From Riemerella anatipestifer_E (GTDB taxonomy: Bacteria > Bacteroidota > Bacteroidia > Flavobacteriales > Weeksellaceae): a stretch of DNA of 64,000 nt. The translations under genes and the position numbers were made by a program. The DNA lies in NCBI RefSeq assembly GCF_009932355.1, contig NZ_LEKU01000010.1:1-64000 (forward strand), read 5' to 3'. The notes under the pieces are model-generated. The model worked only from the letters and a program-made list of their open reading frames with translations. It was not told the origin of the DNA and searched no databases. Below are positions 26,864-35,793 of the stretch, piece after piece; within the stretch, counting starts at the first letter, position 1, and each line of letters begins with the position of its first letter.

Positions 26864-28699
26864 TTAATCAAAGTTTTGTAGCTCTACCAACTTTTTGTAA
26901 ACACCGTTTCTAGCCATTAAATCGTTGTGGTTGCCTTGTTCTATTACCTTGCCTTTTTCCATTACTAGAATCAAATCGGCTTTTTGTATGGTAGAAAGTC
27001 GGTGGGCAATGATGAGTGAAGTTCTGTTTTCCATCATTTTGTCTAAGGCATCTTGCACTGCTCTTTCGCTTTCGGTGTCTAGGGCAGAGGTGGCTTCATC
27101 TAAAATCATCACAGGTGGATTTTTGAGTACCGCTCTTGCGATGGATATTCTTTGCTTTTGTCCTCCTGATAGTTTGTTGCCATCATCACCTATGTTGGTG
27201 TTGTAGCCTTCGGGAAGTTGGTCTATAAATTGGTGTGCATTGGCGATTTTAGCCGCAGCGATGACTTCTTCTTCGGAAGCCTCTGGCTTACCCATTAAGA
27301 TATTATTATAGACTGTATCGTTAAACAATACCGATTCTTGCGTAACCATTCCTAGCAGGCTTCGGTAGTCTTTTAGTTTTAAATCTTTGATGTTGTTACT
27401 ATCTACCTCTATGTTTCCTTTATTTACATCGTAAAATCTTGCCAAAAGGTTGGCGACAGTAGTTTTACCACTCCCAGACTGACCTACCAATGCTACCGTT
27501 TTCCCTTTTGGTAAAGACATAGAGAAGTCTTCCAAAATCTTATGGTCTTGGTCGTAGAAAAAGCTGATATTTTTAAACTCAATGCTGTGGTTGAGATTAT
27601 CGATAGCGATAGGATTGGAAGTTTCTTCCACCTTTAAATCATAATCTAAAACTTCCGAAACTCTCTCTAGACTTGCCATTCCGCTTTGTATAGACGATAT
27701 GGAGTTAGACAGTTGTTTAGCTGGAGCGAGTATCTGATAGAAAATCCCTAAGAAAATAAGGAAGGTCGCAGGGTCGTTATTAGTCCCGTTGATAACGCTG
27801 ATGCCCGAAAACCAAGCGATAAGTAACATCGTGATAGACCCCAAAAACTCACTCATTGGAGAGGCGAGCTCTCGTCTTCGGCTCATACCTATGGCGTATT
27901 TTTGCCAAAGGTTGGTGGTGGTATCAAATCTTTTTTCTAGGATTTTATCCGCATTAAATATTTTAATGACTTTGGAGGATTTTAAGGTTTCGTCTACCAA
28001 AGAGAATAGATTGCCTAGTTCTTCTTGTGCCGAGTTGGCTTGTCTTTTTAAACTTTTACCAACCCACGAAATCAGCCAACCCATAATAGGGAAGACAATC
28101 AGGGAAAACAGCGTAAGCTGGGCATCTAATAAGAAGAGTGCGGTGAGAGAAAAAATAATCATGAATGGAGCATTCACAATATCTACTAAGGCTCCCATAA
28201 TACCACTTTCTATAGCACCGACATCGTTAGAAATTCTGGACATCATATCGCCTTTCCTTTGTTCTGTAAAGAAAGAAACAGGGAGCTTTAGGAATTTGTG
28301 ATAGATAGCACTTCTTAAATCTTTAGTAATCCCCACACGGTAATTTACAAGAAGAAAAGACCCAAGGTATCTAGAGATATTACGAAGCAAAAACGCCACT
28401 CCTGTAATTACGCACACCCACGCCAAAACGGTGCTGCCGCCATAAATATCGTTATATACTTGTATTTTATAATAGACTAAATCTTTTAAGTAGCCAAAAT
28501 AATTACTCATGTTACCATCGTAGAAGGGCTCTTTGGTAGTGTCTATTTTATCTAATCTTAGGATAATCCTTAAAACAGGGAGCATAGAAAGCACCGAAAA
28601 TATTTGAAGTACAGAGTACAAAATATTAAAAAACATACTTCCCCAAAGGTACTTTTGATGCGGTTTGGCAAAGCTTAAAATTCTATGTAAAGGTTTCAT
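26864..28699 (-). CDS. MsbA-like ABC exporter (fused permease and ATPase)
   Basis: A 611-residue half-transporter. Six membrane helices lie in residues 1-340. The nucleotide-binding domain (about 365-611) shows Walker A GQSGSGKTT, signature LSGGQKQRISIARA, Walker B VMILDEATSALD and the switch His in IIAHRLST. It forms a homodimer that exports a lipid such as lipid A core or another hydrophobic substrate across the inner membrane. The gene has a well-matched promoter and no adjacent partner. The substrate is inferred from family similarity only. Confidence 0.9.
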   Translation of the reverse strand: MKPLHRILSFAKPHQKYLWGSMFFNILYSVLQIFSVLSMLPVLRIILRLDKIDTTKEPFYDGNMSNYFGYLKDLVYYKIQVYNDIYGGSTVLAWVCVITGVAFLLRNISRYLGSFLLVNYRVGITKDLRSAIYHKFLKLPVSFFTEQRKGDMMSRISNDVGAIESGIMGALVDIVNAPFMIIFSLTALFLLDAQLTLFSLIVFPIMGWLISWVGKSLKRQANSAQEELGNLFSLVDETLKSSKVIKIFNADKILEKRFDTTTNLWQKYAIGMSRRRELASPMSEFLGSITMLLIAWFSGISVINGTNNDPATFLIFLGIFYQILAPAKQLSNSISSIQSGMASLERVSEVLDYDLKVEETSNPIAIDNLNHSIEFKNISFFYDQDHKILEDFSMSLPKGKTVALVGQSGSGKTTVANLLARFYDVNKGNIEVDSNNIKDLKLKDYRSLLGMVTQESVLFNDTVYNNILMGKPEASEEEVIAAAKIANAHQFIDQLPEGYNTNIGDDGNKLSGGQKQRISIARAVLKNPPVMILDEATSALDTESERAVQDALDKMMENRTSLIIAHRLSTIQKADLILVMEKGKVIEQGNHNDLMARNGVYKKLVELQNFD

Positions 28700-28719
28700 T
28701 AAAGTCTTTTATAAAGCCA

Positions 28720-28751
28720 CAAAAGTAAGCAGGATATTTTAATTGAGCAAA
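28720..28751 (-). promoter_or_regulatory. Promoter for the ABC exporter
   Basis: The minus strand carries TTTG at 28751-28748 and TACTTTTG at 28727-28720 with 20 bases between them. This is an excellent match to the Bacteroidetes promoter. Confidence 0.7.
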
Positions 28752-28790
28752 AGCAGGTAGGCTTAGAGATTTAATATTTGCTACATATAA

Positions 28791-28822
28791 TTTGCATATA
28801 TTAAAAAATGCTTATACATTTG
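28791..28822 (+). promoter_or_regulatory. Strong promoter facing the AC repeat
   Basis: TTTG at 28791-28794 and TACATTTG at 28815-28822 are spaced by 20 bases, a textbook match to the Bacteroidetes consensus. The next ATG is at 28833. Transcription would run through the AC repeat towards 29278. Confidence 0.65.
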
Positions 28823-28832
28823 CTCTAGATTT

Positions 28833-28949
<117 letters not shown>

Positions 28950-29277
28950 TTTCGTGTATATGTCTTCTATTATCTAGAAAAATATTTCAACTTTTATCGT
29001 TTAGAAAAAATATACCGCCAGTATTCATTGGAGGTCTTTCGTGCTCATATTATTTACAAGATAATTTATATAACCATCTACTAGAAGCATTTTTGTTTTT
29101 TAAAACAACATGGTCGTTCTTGTTTAGTGCTTCTAGTGTTCAGAGAGGGCGTTATGCTCTTTCTATATCAGCCTTTCCTCTCATTTTGTGTGTGTTTAGA
29201 GGGGAAAGGCATTTTTATACTCAAGATTTAAAAATAGACAAAACAATAATTTATTAATCATTTAAAAATTAGATTTT
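28950..29277. other. AT-rich leader region without a recognised gene
   Basis: After the AC repeat there are about 330 bases with no recognised protein-coding gene. I see a terminator-like hairpin at 29171-29217 and then a 60-base AT-rich stretch up to ATG 29278. TAGATTTT just before the ATG is one mismatch from the -7 consensus. The long plus-strand frame to 29257 has no family resemblance. Confidence 0.6.
29171..29217 (+). terminator. Terminator- or attenuator-like hairpin before the surface-protein gene
   Basis: GCCTTTCC...GGAAAGGC arms, with extra TCT/AGA pairing across a small bulge, close a GT-rich loop and are followed by ATTTTTATA. It would end transcripts from the 28791 promoter before the gene at 29278, or act as an attenuator. 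Confidence 0.55.
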
Positions 29278-29922
29278 ATGAAAGCAACAACGACAAAATT
29301 TAGTGCATTGGCTTTTTTAGGTTTAGGCTTATTAGCTTATGGACAAACTTATGATGGTAAAGTAGGTATTAACGAATCTCAACCTAAAGCTACTTTAGAA
29401 ATAACTCCTAATACAGCTAACAAGTTGTCTACAGCCTCTACAGTAGAAGGTATTTTAATACCTCGAGTTAGCCGTTTAAGAGCTGCTAATATGGGAACTG
29501 GCGTTACAGAATCTACACTACTTTATATTGACTCTGTTGCTGATGGTGCTGCTTCGGGAACGACGGTTAATGTAGATGCAACGGGCTTCTACTTCTTTAA
29601 AGGAGGGGTTTGGGTAAAAATGGGTGCAGGTGCTAGTAGTACAGCTGGGGCATTATATGGTAGTATTAGAGTATTAGACAATATAAAAGAAGATCAATGG
29701 ACAGCGGAAGACTTTACTATTGTATTAACTAACGGTTTAACCAATGCAGCTTTACCAAAAGCAGCTCAAAATAAGGGAAGAATAATTTCTATAAGAAATG
29801 CTTCGGCAGGTCTAATTAGCTATACAGCAAATGCTCCTTTGAACAACTCTGCTATTTCTGTGAATAGAGGGCAGTTAATACAATCTGATGGTACCAATTG
29901 GTATGTAATCGGAGGTTTCTAA
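29278..29922 (+). CDS. Exported surface-type protein
   Basis: A 214-residue exported protein. The signal peptide (about 1-22, ending LAYGQ) is followed by DGKVGINESQPKATLEI, a motif common to Bacteroidetes surface and tail-fibre-like proteins. Then comes a GILIPRVSRLRAAN segment and a domain with FYFFKGGVWVKMG. The same architecture (xVGINxxxPxATLxI, then IPRxx) begins many secreted flavobacterial proteins of unknown function. It lies 21 bases before a larger related protein, so they form a pair. Downstream of the AC repeat, it is a candidate for variable expression. Confidence 0.72.
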   Translation: MKATTTKFSALAFLGLGLLAYGQTYDGKVGINESQPKATLEITPNTANKLSTASTVEGILIPRVSRLRAANMGTGVTESTLLYIDSVADGAASGTTVNVDATGFYFFKGGVWVKMGAGASSTAGALYGSIRVLDNIKEDQWTAEDFTIVLTNGLTNAALPKAAQNKGRIISIRNASAGLISYTANAPLNNSAISVNRGQLIQSDGTNWYVIGGF

Positions 29923-29943
29923 TCACTTTAAAATTTATAAACA

Positions 29944-32079
29944 ATGAAAAAAAATATTCTTACTATATCGGCGTTACTATTGAACATCGTAGCATTTTCT
30001 CAAGTAAATGTTGGTACAAATACTAATACACTAACCAATAAAAATACCTTTTTAGATGCGAGTGGATTTACAGAAACTGCTATATCTGGTACAGGAAAGG
30101 GGCTTAATTTTCCTAGAACTAACTTAACCACTTTTGCTTTTGATACATCGGATTTAGGGCAATATCAGTATTTCAAAACAGGTTTTGATGGTTTGGTGGT
30201 ATATAATACAGCAACAGGAAAGACAGGAACTAATACTGCAACACAAGGTCAGCAGATAGATGTAACCCCAGGATTCTATTACTTCTCTAACCCTACGGCA
30301 ACTGAAGATACTACAAACTTATCATCAGGTAAATGGGTAAGACTAAGTGATTCCCAAGCTAACGACCAACTTTGGGCTCAGAGAGATAACAATGGAATTA
30401 TTGAAACTTATCTTAAGCCCTCTTTAGGGACTAATGATATTTTGGGATTTTACGAAGATAAAACCAATAAAAATAAGGGGTTTCTTCGTATTGCAGGCAT
30501 CCTATCTCCGCTAGCTACTAGTACTACATTCTATAAGCGTTCAAGTATTAATTTTGAGAACTATGGTTCAGATGCTTTTCCTTTGACACATCCTTATACA
30601 AATACGGCATTTTATGATTTTAATCATAGAAGAAGTGTAGTTACTTCAGGACATGTAAACAATTCTACTTCTACTGCTATGAGATATAATGGGGGATATA
30701 ATACCTTATTAGTACAAGACCCTAATATATCCAAACCTCTTAATTATCTTAATGGGCAAACTTTTGAGGTGCTTATAGAAGGAGAAGACCCTGATGGTAC
30801 GGGACCTTTGTTAGGCGCAACCTTAGGTGTGAATGCTAATACTATGGTAGGTCTACAGTCTTGGGCTAGAGCTAATACATCAGGGAACTTAGGTAGTTTA
30901 GAAGGATTTAAGGTTGTAGGTCGTAGTATAGGTAGTGGTGCTACTATAGGACGATTTACAGGTCAAAATATGGATATTCTGGTGTCTAATAATCAGTCGG
31001 CATCGGTGGTTAGAGGAATAAATAATCAAATGGCACTTGAGACTGGACAAGTGAGTAATATGGGAGGTCTAGTGTCATATATTACATCAAAGGCGAGTAA
31101 TATATCTACAGGAAAAGGTATGGATTTACGCTATATAGCCTCAGATACAGGTTCTACTATGACAGAGTATGTGGGTGTTTTCAATTCATTCACTTTAGGA
31201 GCAGGGAATAGTGTAGATGACTTTTATGGATATCGTCTTCATATACCTGCTATTGGAGCTAATTCTACTGTTAAAAATGCTTATGGGCTTCATTTAGATA
31301 ATGTTAATTTCAGTACTGGAAACAATTATGCTATTTACACTAACGCTGGAACAGTTCGTTTCGGTGATAATGTAGGTATCGGCGTAGATGCTCCAGTAGA
31401 AAAACTAGAAGTAGCGGGAAATATCTTAGCTAAAGAAGCTGAACTTCGTTCTGAAAGGTCATCAAATATAGGAGGTTCATTAGAACTTTCCAATACTCTA
31501 AAGGCAGACACTACAACTGAAGTAGGTAAATGGAGATTGTTCAATATGAAGACTGGAGGAGCATATAATTATATCAGTGGTTTGCATTTTTGGGCTTATG
31601 GATTAGATAATTCAAATAAAAGTTCTAAAATGGTATTAACAGATGAGGGTAAGCTAGCAATAGGTTATGGTAGCAATGCTTCTGAAATGCCTAAAATTAC
31701 AGAGTTATTAAATGTTAATGGTAATGTAAAAGCAACCGCTTTTATGGGAACTAATGGAGCTAAACTCTTCCCAGACTATGTGTTCCAAAAATACTATACA
31801 GGTACTTCTAACATTAAAGCAGATTACAGCTTTAAGACCCTTAGCCAAGTAGAAGATTTTGTAAAAGCTAATGGACATTTACCAGGATATCAATCTGCTG
31901 CAGAAATCAAAAAGCAAGGTTATATAGATATTATGGCAACTCAACTTACCAATGTGGAGAAGATAGAGGAACTTTACTTACATCTTTTAGAAAAAGATAA
32001 AGAAGTAAAAGACCTAAAAGCAAAGAATGAAGAGTTAGAGTCTCGTTTACAGAAGTTAGAAGCCTTATTAGTAAAATAG
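29944..32079 (+). CDS. Large exported tail-fibre-like surface protein
   Basis: A 711-residue exported protein. The signal peptide (1-19, ending VAFSQ) is followed by VNVGTNTNTLTNKNTFLD and a long beta-rich, Gly/Thr/Asn-rich region. Near residue 475 VGIGVDAPVEKLEVAGNI begins a C-terminal module with PDYVFQKYYTG, NGHLPGY and IEELYLHLLE, ending in coiled coil (about 665-711). This C-terminal module resembles those of Bacteroidetes tail-fibre/collar-like proteins (peptidase S74-like arrangement, not proven). It is the second gene of the pair and ends at a terminator. Confidence 0.75.
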   Translation: MKKNILTISALLLNIVAFSQVNVGTNTNTLTNKNTFLDASGFTETAISGTGKGLNFPRTNLTTFAFDTSDLGQYQYFKTGFDGLVVYNTATGKTGTNTATQGQQIDVTPGFYYFSNPTATEDTTNLSSGKWVRLSDSQANDQLWAQRDNNGIIETYLKPSLGTNDILGFYEDKTNKNKGFLRIAGILSPLATSTTFYKRSSINFENYGSDAFPLTHPYTNTAFYDFNHRRSVVTSGHVNNSTSTAMRYNGGYNTLLVQDPNISKPLNYLNGQTFEVLIEGEDPDGTGPLLGATLGVNANTMVGLQSWARANTSGNLGSLEGFKVVGRSIGSGATIGRFTGQNMDILVSNNQSASVVRGINNQMALETGQVSNMGGLVSYITSKASNISTGKGMDLRYIASDTGSTMTEYVGVFNSFTLGAGNSVDDFYGYRLHIPAIGANSTVKNAYGLHLDNVNFSTGNNYAIYTNAGTVRFGDNVGIGVDAPVEKLEVAGNILAKEAELRSERSSNIGGSLELSNTLKADTTTEVGKWRLFNMKTGGAYNYISGLHFWAYGLDNSNKSSKMVLTDEGKLAIGYGSNASEMPKITELLNVNGNVKATAFMGTNGAKLFPDYVFQKYYTGTSNIKADYSFKTLSQVEDFVKANGHLPGYQSAAEIKKQGYIDIMATQLTNVEKIEELYLHLLEKDKEVKDLKAKNEELESRLQKLEALLVK

Positions 32080-32090
32080 TTTATAACTTT

Positions 32091-32123
32091 CCCCATTGTG
32101 ACAGTATCGCAATGGGGCTTTTT
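32091..32123 (+). terminator. Intrinsic terminator after the surface-protein pair
   Basis: The CCCCATTG and CAATGGGG arms with an 11-base loop are followed by C and a T run. Rho-independent terminator. Confidence 0.9.
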
Positions 32124-32182
32124 TATATCTCAAATTAGAATAAAATAATATAAAAGTTTAACCTCAAAAAATTATAAAGCTT

Positions 32183-32902
32183 ATGAATACACTAAAAGCG
32201 TGGTTGCGTCCCAACCTATTGACTAAAGATGACCCTAATGATTTTGTAGCCGTACCTCTTTTAGGTGGCAGCCTTGGCATTACAGAAATCATAGAAGCTC
32301 TCAAAAAAGAGGGTATGGAGATAAAAACCGAAACGGCGGTAGATATTATCACTCGTTTTAACCGTAAAGCCTCAGAGCTGGTACTCAACGGTTATAGCGT
32401 AAATACTGGATTAGTCTATATGCGTCCTGCGATTAAGGGCGTATTTTATGATAAAACTTGGGATAAGGAGAAGCACTCGGTTTACGTAAATGTAAACCAA
32501 GGCACCGACCTAAGAAAAGCCGCCAACGATACCAAAGTAGAAATCCTAGGCGAACAATCTAGCCCAATGAGTGTGTTCAGTATTACCGACAAAGCCACAG
32601 GCAAAGCAGACGGTACGCTTACCAAAGGCAAAAACGCCGAAATTAAAGGCACTTATATTAAAATAGACGGCAATGACCCTAAAAATGGCATCGTCTTTAA
32701 AAATCTAGACACTCAACAAGAAGTGAAACTCTCAGCAGAGCATATTGTTCTTAACGAGCCGTCAAGGTTACTCATTCTCGTTCCTGCAGATTTAGAAGCA
32801 GGGAATTATGAGCTAAGTCTCACAACACAATTCTCTAAAGGTAATACCTTACTTAAAGAGCCTAGGACAGAAATTTTATCTGCTCCTATTGTTATTGGGT
32901 AG
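32183..32902 (+). CDS. HU-like DNA-binding and DUF4469 protein
   Basis: A 239-residue protein of the Bacteroidetes HU-like/DUF4469 type. The N-terminal part (about 1-125; ITEIIEALKKEGMEIKTETAVDIITRFNRKASELVLNGYSVNTG) is HU/IHF-related, and the C-terminal part (about 130-239) is an Ig-like DUF4469 domain. No signal peptide is seen. Similar proteins are abundant in Bacteroides and flavobacteria, and their role (nucleoid or surface) is unsettled. It is a single gene with a strong terminator. The codon style is richer in GC than its neighbours. Confidence 0.75.
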   Translation: MNTLKAWLRPNLLTKDDPNDFVAVPLLGGSLGITEIIEALKKEGMEIKTETAVDIITRFNRKASELVLNGYSVNTGLVYMRPAIKGVFYDKTWDKEKHSVYVNVNQGTDLRKAANDTKVEILGEQSSPMSVFSITDKATGKADGTLTKGKNAEIKGTYIKIDGNDPKNGIVFKNLDTQQEVKLSAEHIVLNEPSRLLILVPADLEAGNYELSLTTQFSKGNTLLKEPRTEILSAPIVIG

Positions 32903-32919
32903 TTCGTTTTTATAACCAC

Positions 32920-32960
32920 AACTGTAGGTTCTCAAATTTTGAGAACCTACAGTTATTTTT
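32920..32960 (+). terminator. Terminator after the DUF4469 gene
   Basis: Perfect 17-base arms (32920-32936 with 32938-32954) and a one-base loop are followed by ATTTTTT. A strong intrinsic terminator. Confidence 0.92.
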
Positions 32961-32962
32961 TA

Positions 32963-33044
32963 CGCTACTTCGTTGTCTTACCGTACAACGGTGTGTCGTC
33001 TTAGGCTACGCTGGTGTGTTGTATGGTAAGACAACGAAGTGGCG
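32963..33044. repeat. 27-bp near-perfect inverted repeat (82-base hairpin)
   Basis: The arms 32963-32989 and 33018-33044 match at 25 of 27 positions around a 28-base GT-rich loop. No T run follows, so it is not a simple terminator. It may be a REP-like or MITE-like palindrome or a structured RNA. The rest of the gap to 33166 shows nothing recognisable. Confidence 0.75.
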
Positions 33045-33165
33045 TCAGTAAAGAGTTAAAGTTCTTGGATTAAATACTTTTATGTGACCTTGATGTTTTT
33101 CTAATGATTTTGGTTAGGAAACAATAGGTAACTTCTATAAAAAGATCTATATTATCAGTTAACTT

Positions 33166-33960
33166 TTACCTCCACCATTGTTCTTCTTCTTTTTGTTTGG
33201 CTTGTTTCGTTTCTGAAGTTTCGGTAAAATCTCCCTGAGCAAGCTTATAAGTTTTCCAACCGTTTTTTAGATATTTATTATTAACACTAAATTCTCCTAC
33301 TCCAATATCAAGGTCGCCACTTTCAGGAATTCTGTAGTCTCCCCAATTACATCTCTTAGTTATATTTGTTTTATAGCTCGTCCAACTACCAACAAATTGA
33401 TTATTTGAAAAACCATCAGAAAAGAAATTTAAGGCGTCGTATCGAAATTGCCCTTTATCGTCTATCAAGAAACGACTCTTCAGTTTACCTTTGATAAATC
33501 CAGTCGAAGGTTGTTTTTTATCTTCGTACAGAGTTACATCACAATCTGCATATCCCTGTTTGTAATTTGGGAAGTCACTACTTTTATAGATTTTAGCTTG
33601 TTTAATAGTAATTTTCCCTTGAAATGTGCAGATGGTTTCTCTAACTTTTGTTTTTCCAGATACCAAATATTCATAAGGATTTGTTGGGTTCTGAATAACT
33701 GAAGTAAAATGAATAAAAAATCTTTGATAATTATTTCCTATGAAGCCTAATATTTCGGGGCGTTTAACCTTTTCTTTTATTTTTTCTTCTCGGTTTTCCG
33801 AAATAATGCTATCTGCAGCAATAACTTTAGAAAGATTATAATTTTTAATTTGTTCAAAAAAATCAATCTTTATTCTGTCTTGTGCGTAGGAGTTTCCAAA
33901 TAATAAAACTGTTAATATGATAACTGAGATGTATCTAAATTTGTTTTTTAGAGTATTCAT
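33166..33960 (-). CDS. Hypothetical exported protein
   Basis: A 264-residue protein with a signal peptide (about 1-26: YISVIILTVLLFGNSYAQ) and a soluble beta-rich domain with conserved-looking aromatic residues (EYLVSGKTKVRE, GSWTSY). I do not recognise the family. The ATG at 33960 is preferred over the upstream ATG at 33996, which would overlap the rhodanese gene. It is the last gene in the sulfur cluster on this strand but may be unrelated. Confidence 0.6.
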   Translation of the reverse strand: MNTLKNKFRYISVIILTVLLFGNSYAQDRIKIDFFEQIKNYNLSKVIAADSIISENREEKIKEKVKRPEILGFIGNNYQRFFIHFTSVIQNPTNPYEYLVSGKTKVRETICTFQGKITIKQAKIYKSSDFPNYKQGYADCDVTLYEDKKQPSTGFIKGKLKSRFLIDDKGQFRYDALNFFSDGFSNNQFVGSWTSYKTNITKRCNWGDYRIPESGDLDIGVGEFSVNNKYLKNGWKTYKLAQGDFTETSETKQAKQKEEEQWWR

Positions 33961-33965
33961 TTTTT

Positions 33966-34370
33966 TTATTTTTGAAGTGCTTTTACTTCGTTCCAAGTCC
34001 CAGCGTTATATACTTTTTTAAAGCCGTGTTTCTCTAGAATAGTCTTAGCTTCTTCGGAGCGTCTTCCAGAACGACAGAAAAGTACAATATCCTGCGAAGA
34101 ATTTAGTTTGTCTAAATGATTTTCTAATTGGTCTAAAGGTATGTTGATGGCTCCATTAGCACTGCCTTCTGCAAATTCTTCTGGAGTCCTTACATCTACC
34201 AAAATACTATTGGGAGCATTTATAATTTTCGTGATATTTGCTTCACTAGTATTTTTTGTATTGGCTGTACACCAGATAATTCCAGTATCTTTGGCTTTAC
34301 TAGTTGTTTGGCAGGAGGTAAGCCCTAGAGCTAAACCTCCGCCAAGTATCATTTGGTGTATAACTTTCAT
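33966..34370 (-). CDS. Rhodanese-like lipoprotein
   Basis: A 134-residue single-domain rhodanese with an N-terminal lipoprotein signal (ALGLTSC, Cys at about residue 20). The active-site loop VLFCRSGRRS (near residue 100) carries the sulfur-accepting Cys. It probably carries sulfane sulfur in the periplasm. It begins 3 bases after the persulfide dioxygenase-like gene, so it belongs to the same operon. Lipobox plus rhodanese suggests membrane anchoring. Confidence 0.85.
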   Translation of the reverse strand: MKVIHQMILGGGLALGLTSCQTTSKAKDTGIIWCTANTKNTSEANITKIINAPNSILVDVRTPEEFAEGSANGAINIPLDQLENHLDKLNSSQDIVLFCRSGRRSEEAKTILEKHGFKKVYNAGTWNEVKALQK

Positions 34371-34373
34371 AAT

Positions 34374-35780
34374 TTAGAACTTAACTTTAGACTGGCATAC
34401 AAAATCAGTGGTAGGCACAGAGGTTTCCTTAATTTTAGCAAAACCACCATCTACTTCTGTAAAATTTCGGATACCTCTAGAATTGAGTATGCTAGACGCA
34501 ATCATACTACGATAACCTCCTGCACAATGGATGTAGAAATGTGTATCGTCTAGTTCTTTTGCCCAGTCGTTAATTTCCATAAGAGGGCGGCTAAGGGCGT
34601 CTTCTACATGCTCAGCAGAGTATTCTCCTATATTTCTTACATCTACTACTTTTGCATCTTTATGGTATTCGTTAGCAAAGGTTTCGGCAGAAATTCTTTT
34701 AATAGTGTCTATTTCTTTTCCTGAATTTTTCCACGATTCAAAACCACCTTTGAGGTAGCCTACTACATTATCAAACCCTACACGAGCGAGTCTAGTAATG
34801 GCTTCTTCTACGGTACCTTCTTCACAGACTAGTAGCAGGGGTTGCTTAACATCTACAATCATCGCACCTACCCAAGGGGCAAAACTGCCTTTAAGACCAA
34901 TGTTTATAGAGTTAGGTACAAAACCTTGGTGGAAATCAGCCGCATTTCTAGTGTCAAGGATTAAAGCTCCTGTATTCTCTGCCACGGTTTCAAAATCTTC
35001 TACGGATAGAGCTTCTTTACCGTTTTTTAAAACTTCATCAAAGCTGGTGTAGCCTCCTTTGTTCATAGCGACATTCATTCCGAAGTATTGCGGTGGAGCG
35101 GTAAGTCCGTCTAAAACAGCGTCTATAAAAGCCTCTTTGCTAGGTTGGTTGAGGGCATAGTTTATTTTCTTTTGGTTGCCAAGGCTGTCTACGGTTTCCT
35201 TCATCATATTTTTACCACAAGCAGAACCCGCTCCGTGTGCTGGATATACGGTAACCTCATCTGGTAGAGGGAGTATCTTATTGTAAAGACTTTCATATAA
35301 TAGCCCTGCTAACTCTTCTTGGGTAAGATTGGCAGCCTTTTGTGCCAAGTCAGGACGCCCCACATCACCTAAAAATAGCGTGTCGCCACTAAACAATGCA
35401 GTTTCTTTTCCATTTTCATCAAGGAGTAGAAAACACGCGCTTTCCATCGTATGTCCTGGAGTGTGTAGCACTTTTATTTTAACATTTCCTAACTCAAAAA
35501 TTTGATTGTCCTCTGCAATAATAGCTTCAAAACTAGGCTTTGCAGTAGGTCCGTAGATGATAGGAGCGCCTGTTTTTTTACTCAAATCTAAATGTCCCGA
35601 TACAAAATCAGCATGGAAGTGAGTTTCAAAGATGTATTTTAGGCTAACACAATCTTTCTCTAAACGCTCTAAGTAAGGTTGTACTTCACGCAGTGGGTCT
35701 ATAATGGCTGCTTCGCCGTTAGAAGTAATGTAATAAGCACCTTGTGCAAGGCAACCTGTGTATATTTGTTCTATTTTCAT
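34374..35780 (-). CDS. Persulfide dioxygenase-rhodanese fusion (CstB-like)
   Basis: A 468-residue three-domain protein. The N-terminal metallo-beta-lactamase-fold domain (about 1-245) has THFHADFVSGH (near residue 53), HTPGHT and SGDTLFLGD. A middle rhodanese-like domain (about 265-360, LLVCEEGT) and a C-terminal rhodanese with HCAGGYRS (near residue 434) follow. This order matches CstB of staphylococci, which oxidises persulfide to thiosulfate. It likely detoxifies reactive sulfur in the cytoplasm. It lies between the TauE-type exporter and a rhodanese, as in the cst-type operons. Confidence 0.87.
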   Translation of the reverse strand: MKIEQIYTGCLAQGAYYITSNGEAAIIDPLREVQPYLERLEKDCVSLKYIFETHFHADFVSGHLDLSKKTGAPIIYGPTAKPSFEAIIAEDNQIFELGNVKIKVLHTPGHTMESACFLLLDENGKETALFSGDTLFLGDVGRPDLAQKAANLTQEELAGLLYESLYNKILPLPDEVTVYPAHGAGSACGKNMMKETVDSLGNQKKINYALNQPSKEAFIDAVLDGLTAPPQYFGMNVAMNKGGYTSFDEVLKNGKEALSVEDFETVAENTGALILDTRNAADFHQGFVPNSINIGLKGSFAPWVGAMIVDVKQPLLLVCEEGTVEEAITRLARVGFDNVVGYLKGGFESWKNSGKEIDTIKRISAETFANEYHKDAKVVDVRNIGEYSAEHVEDALSRPLMEINDWAKELDDTHFYIHCAGGYRSMIASSILNSRGIRNFTEVDGGFAKIKETSVPTTDFVCQSKVKF

Positions 35781-35793
35781 AATGATACTATTT

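Noticed and set aside
27789..28301. 170-codon plus-strand frame
   Set aside because: Lies fully antisense to the conserved ABC exporter; no motif.
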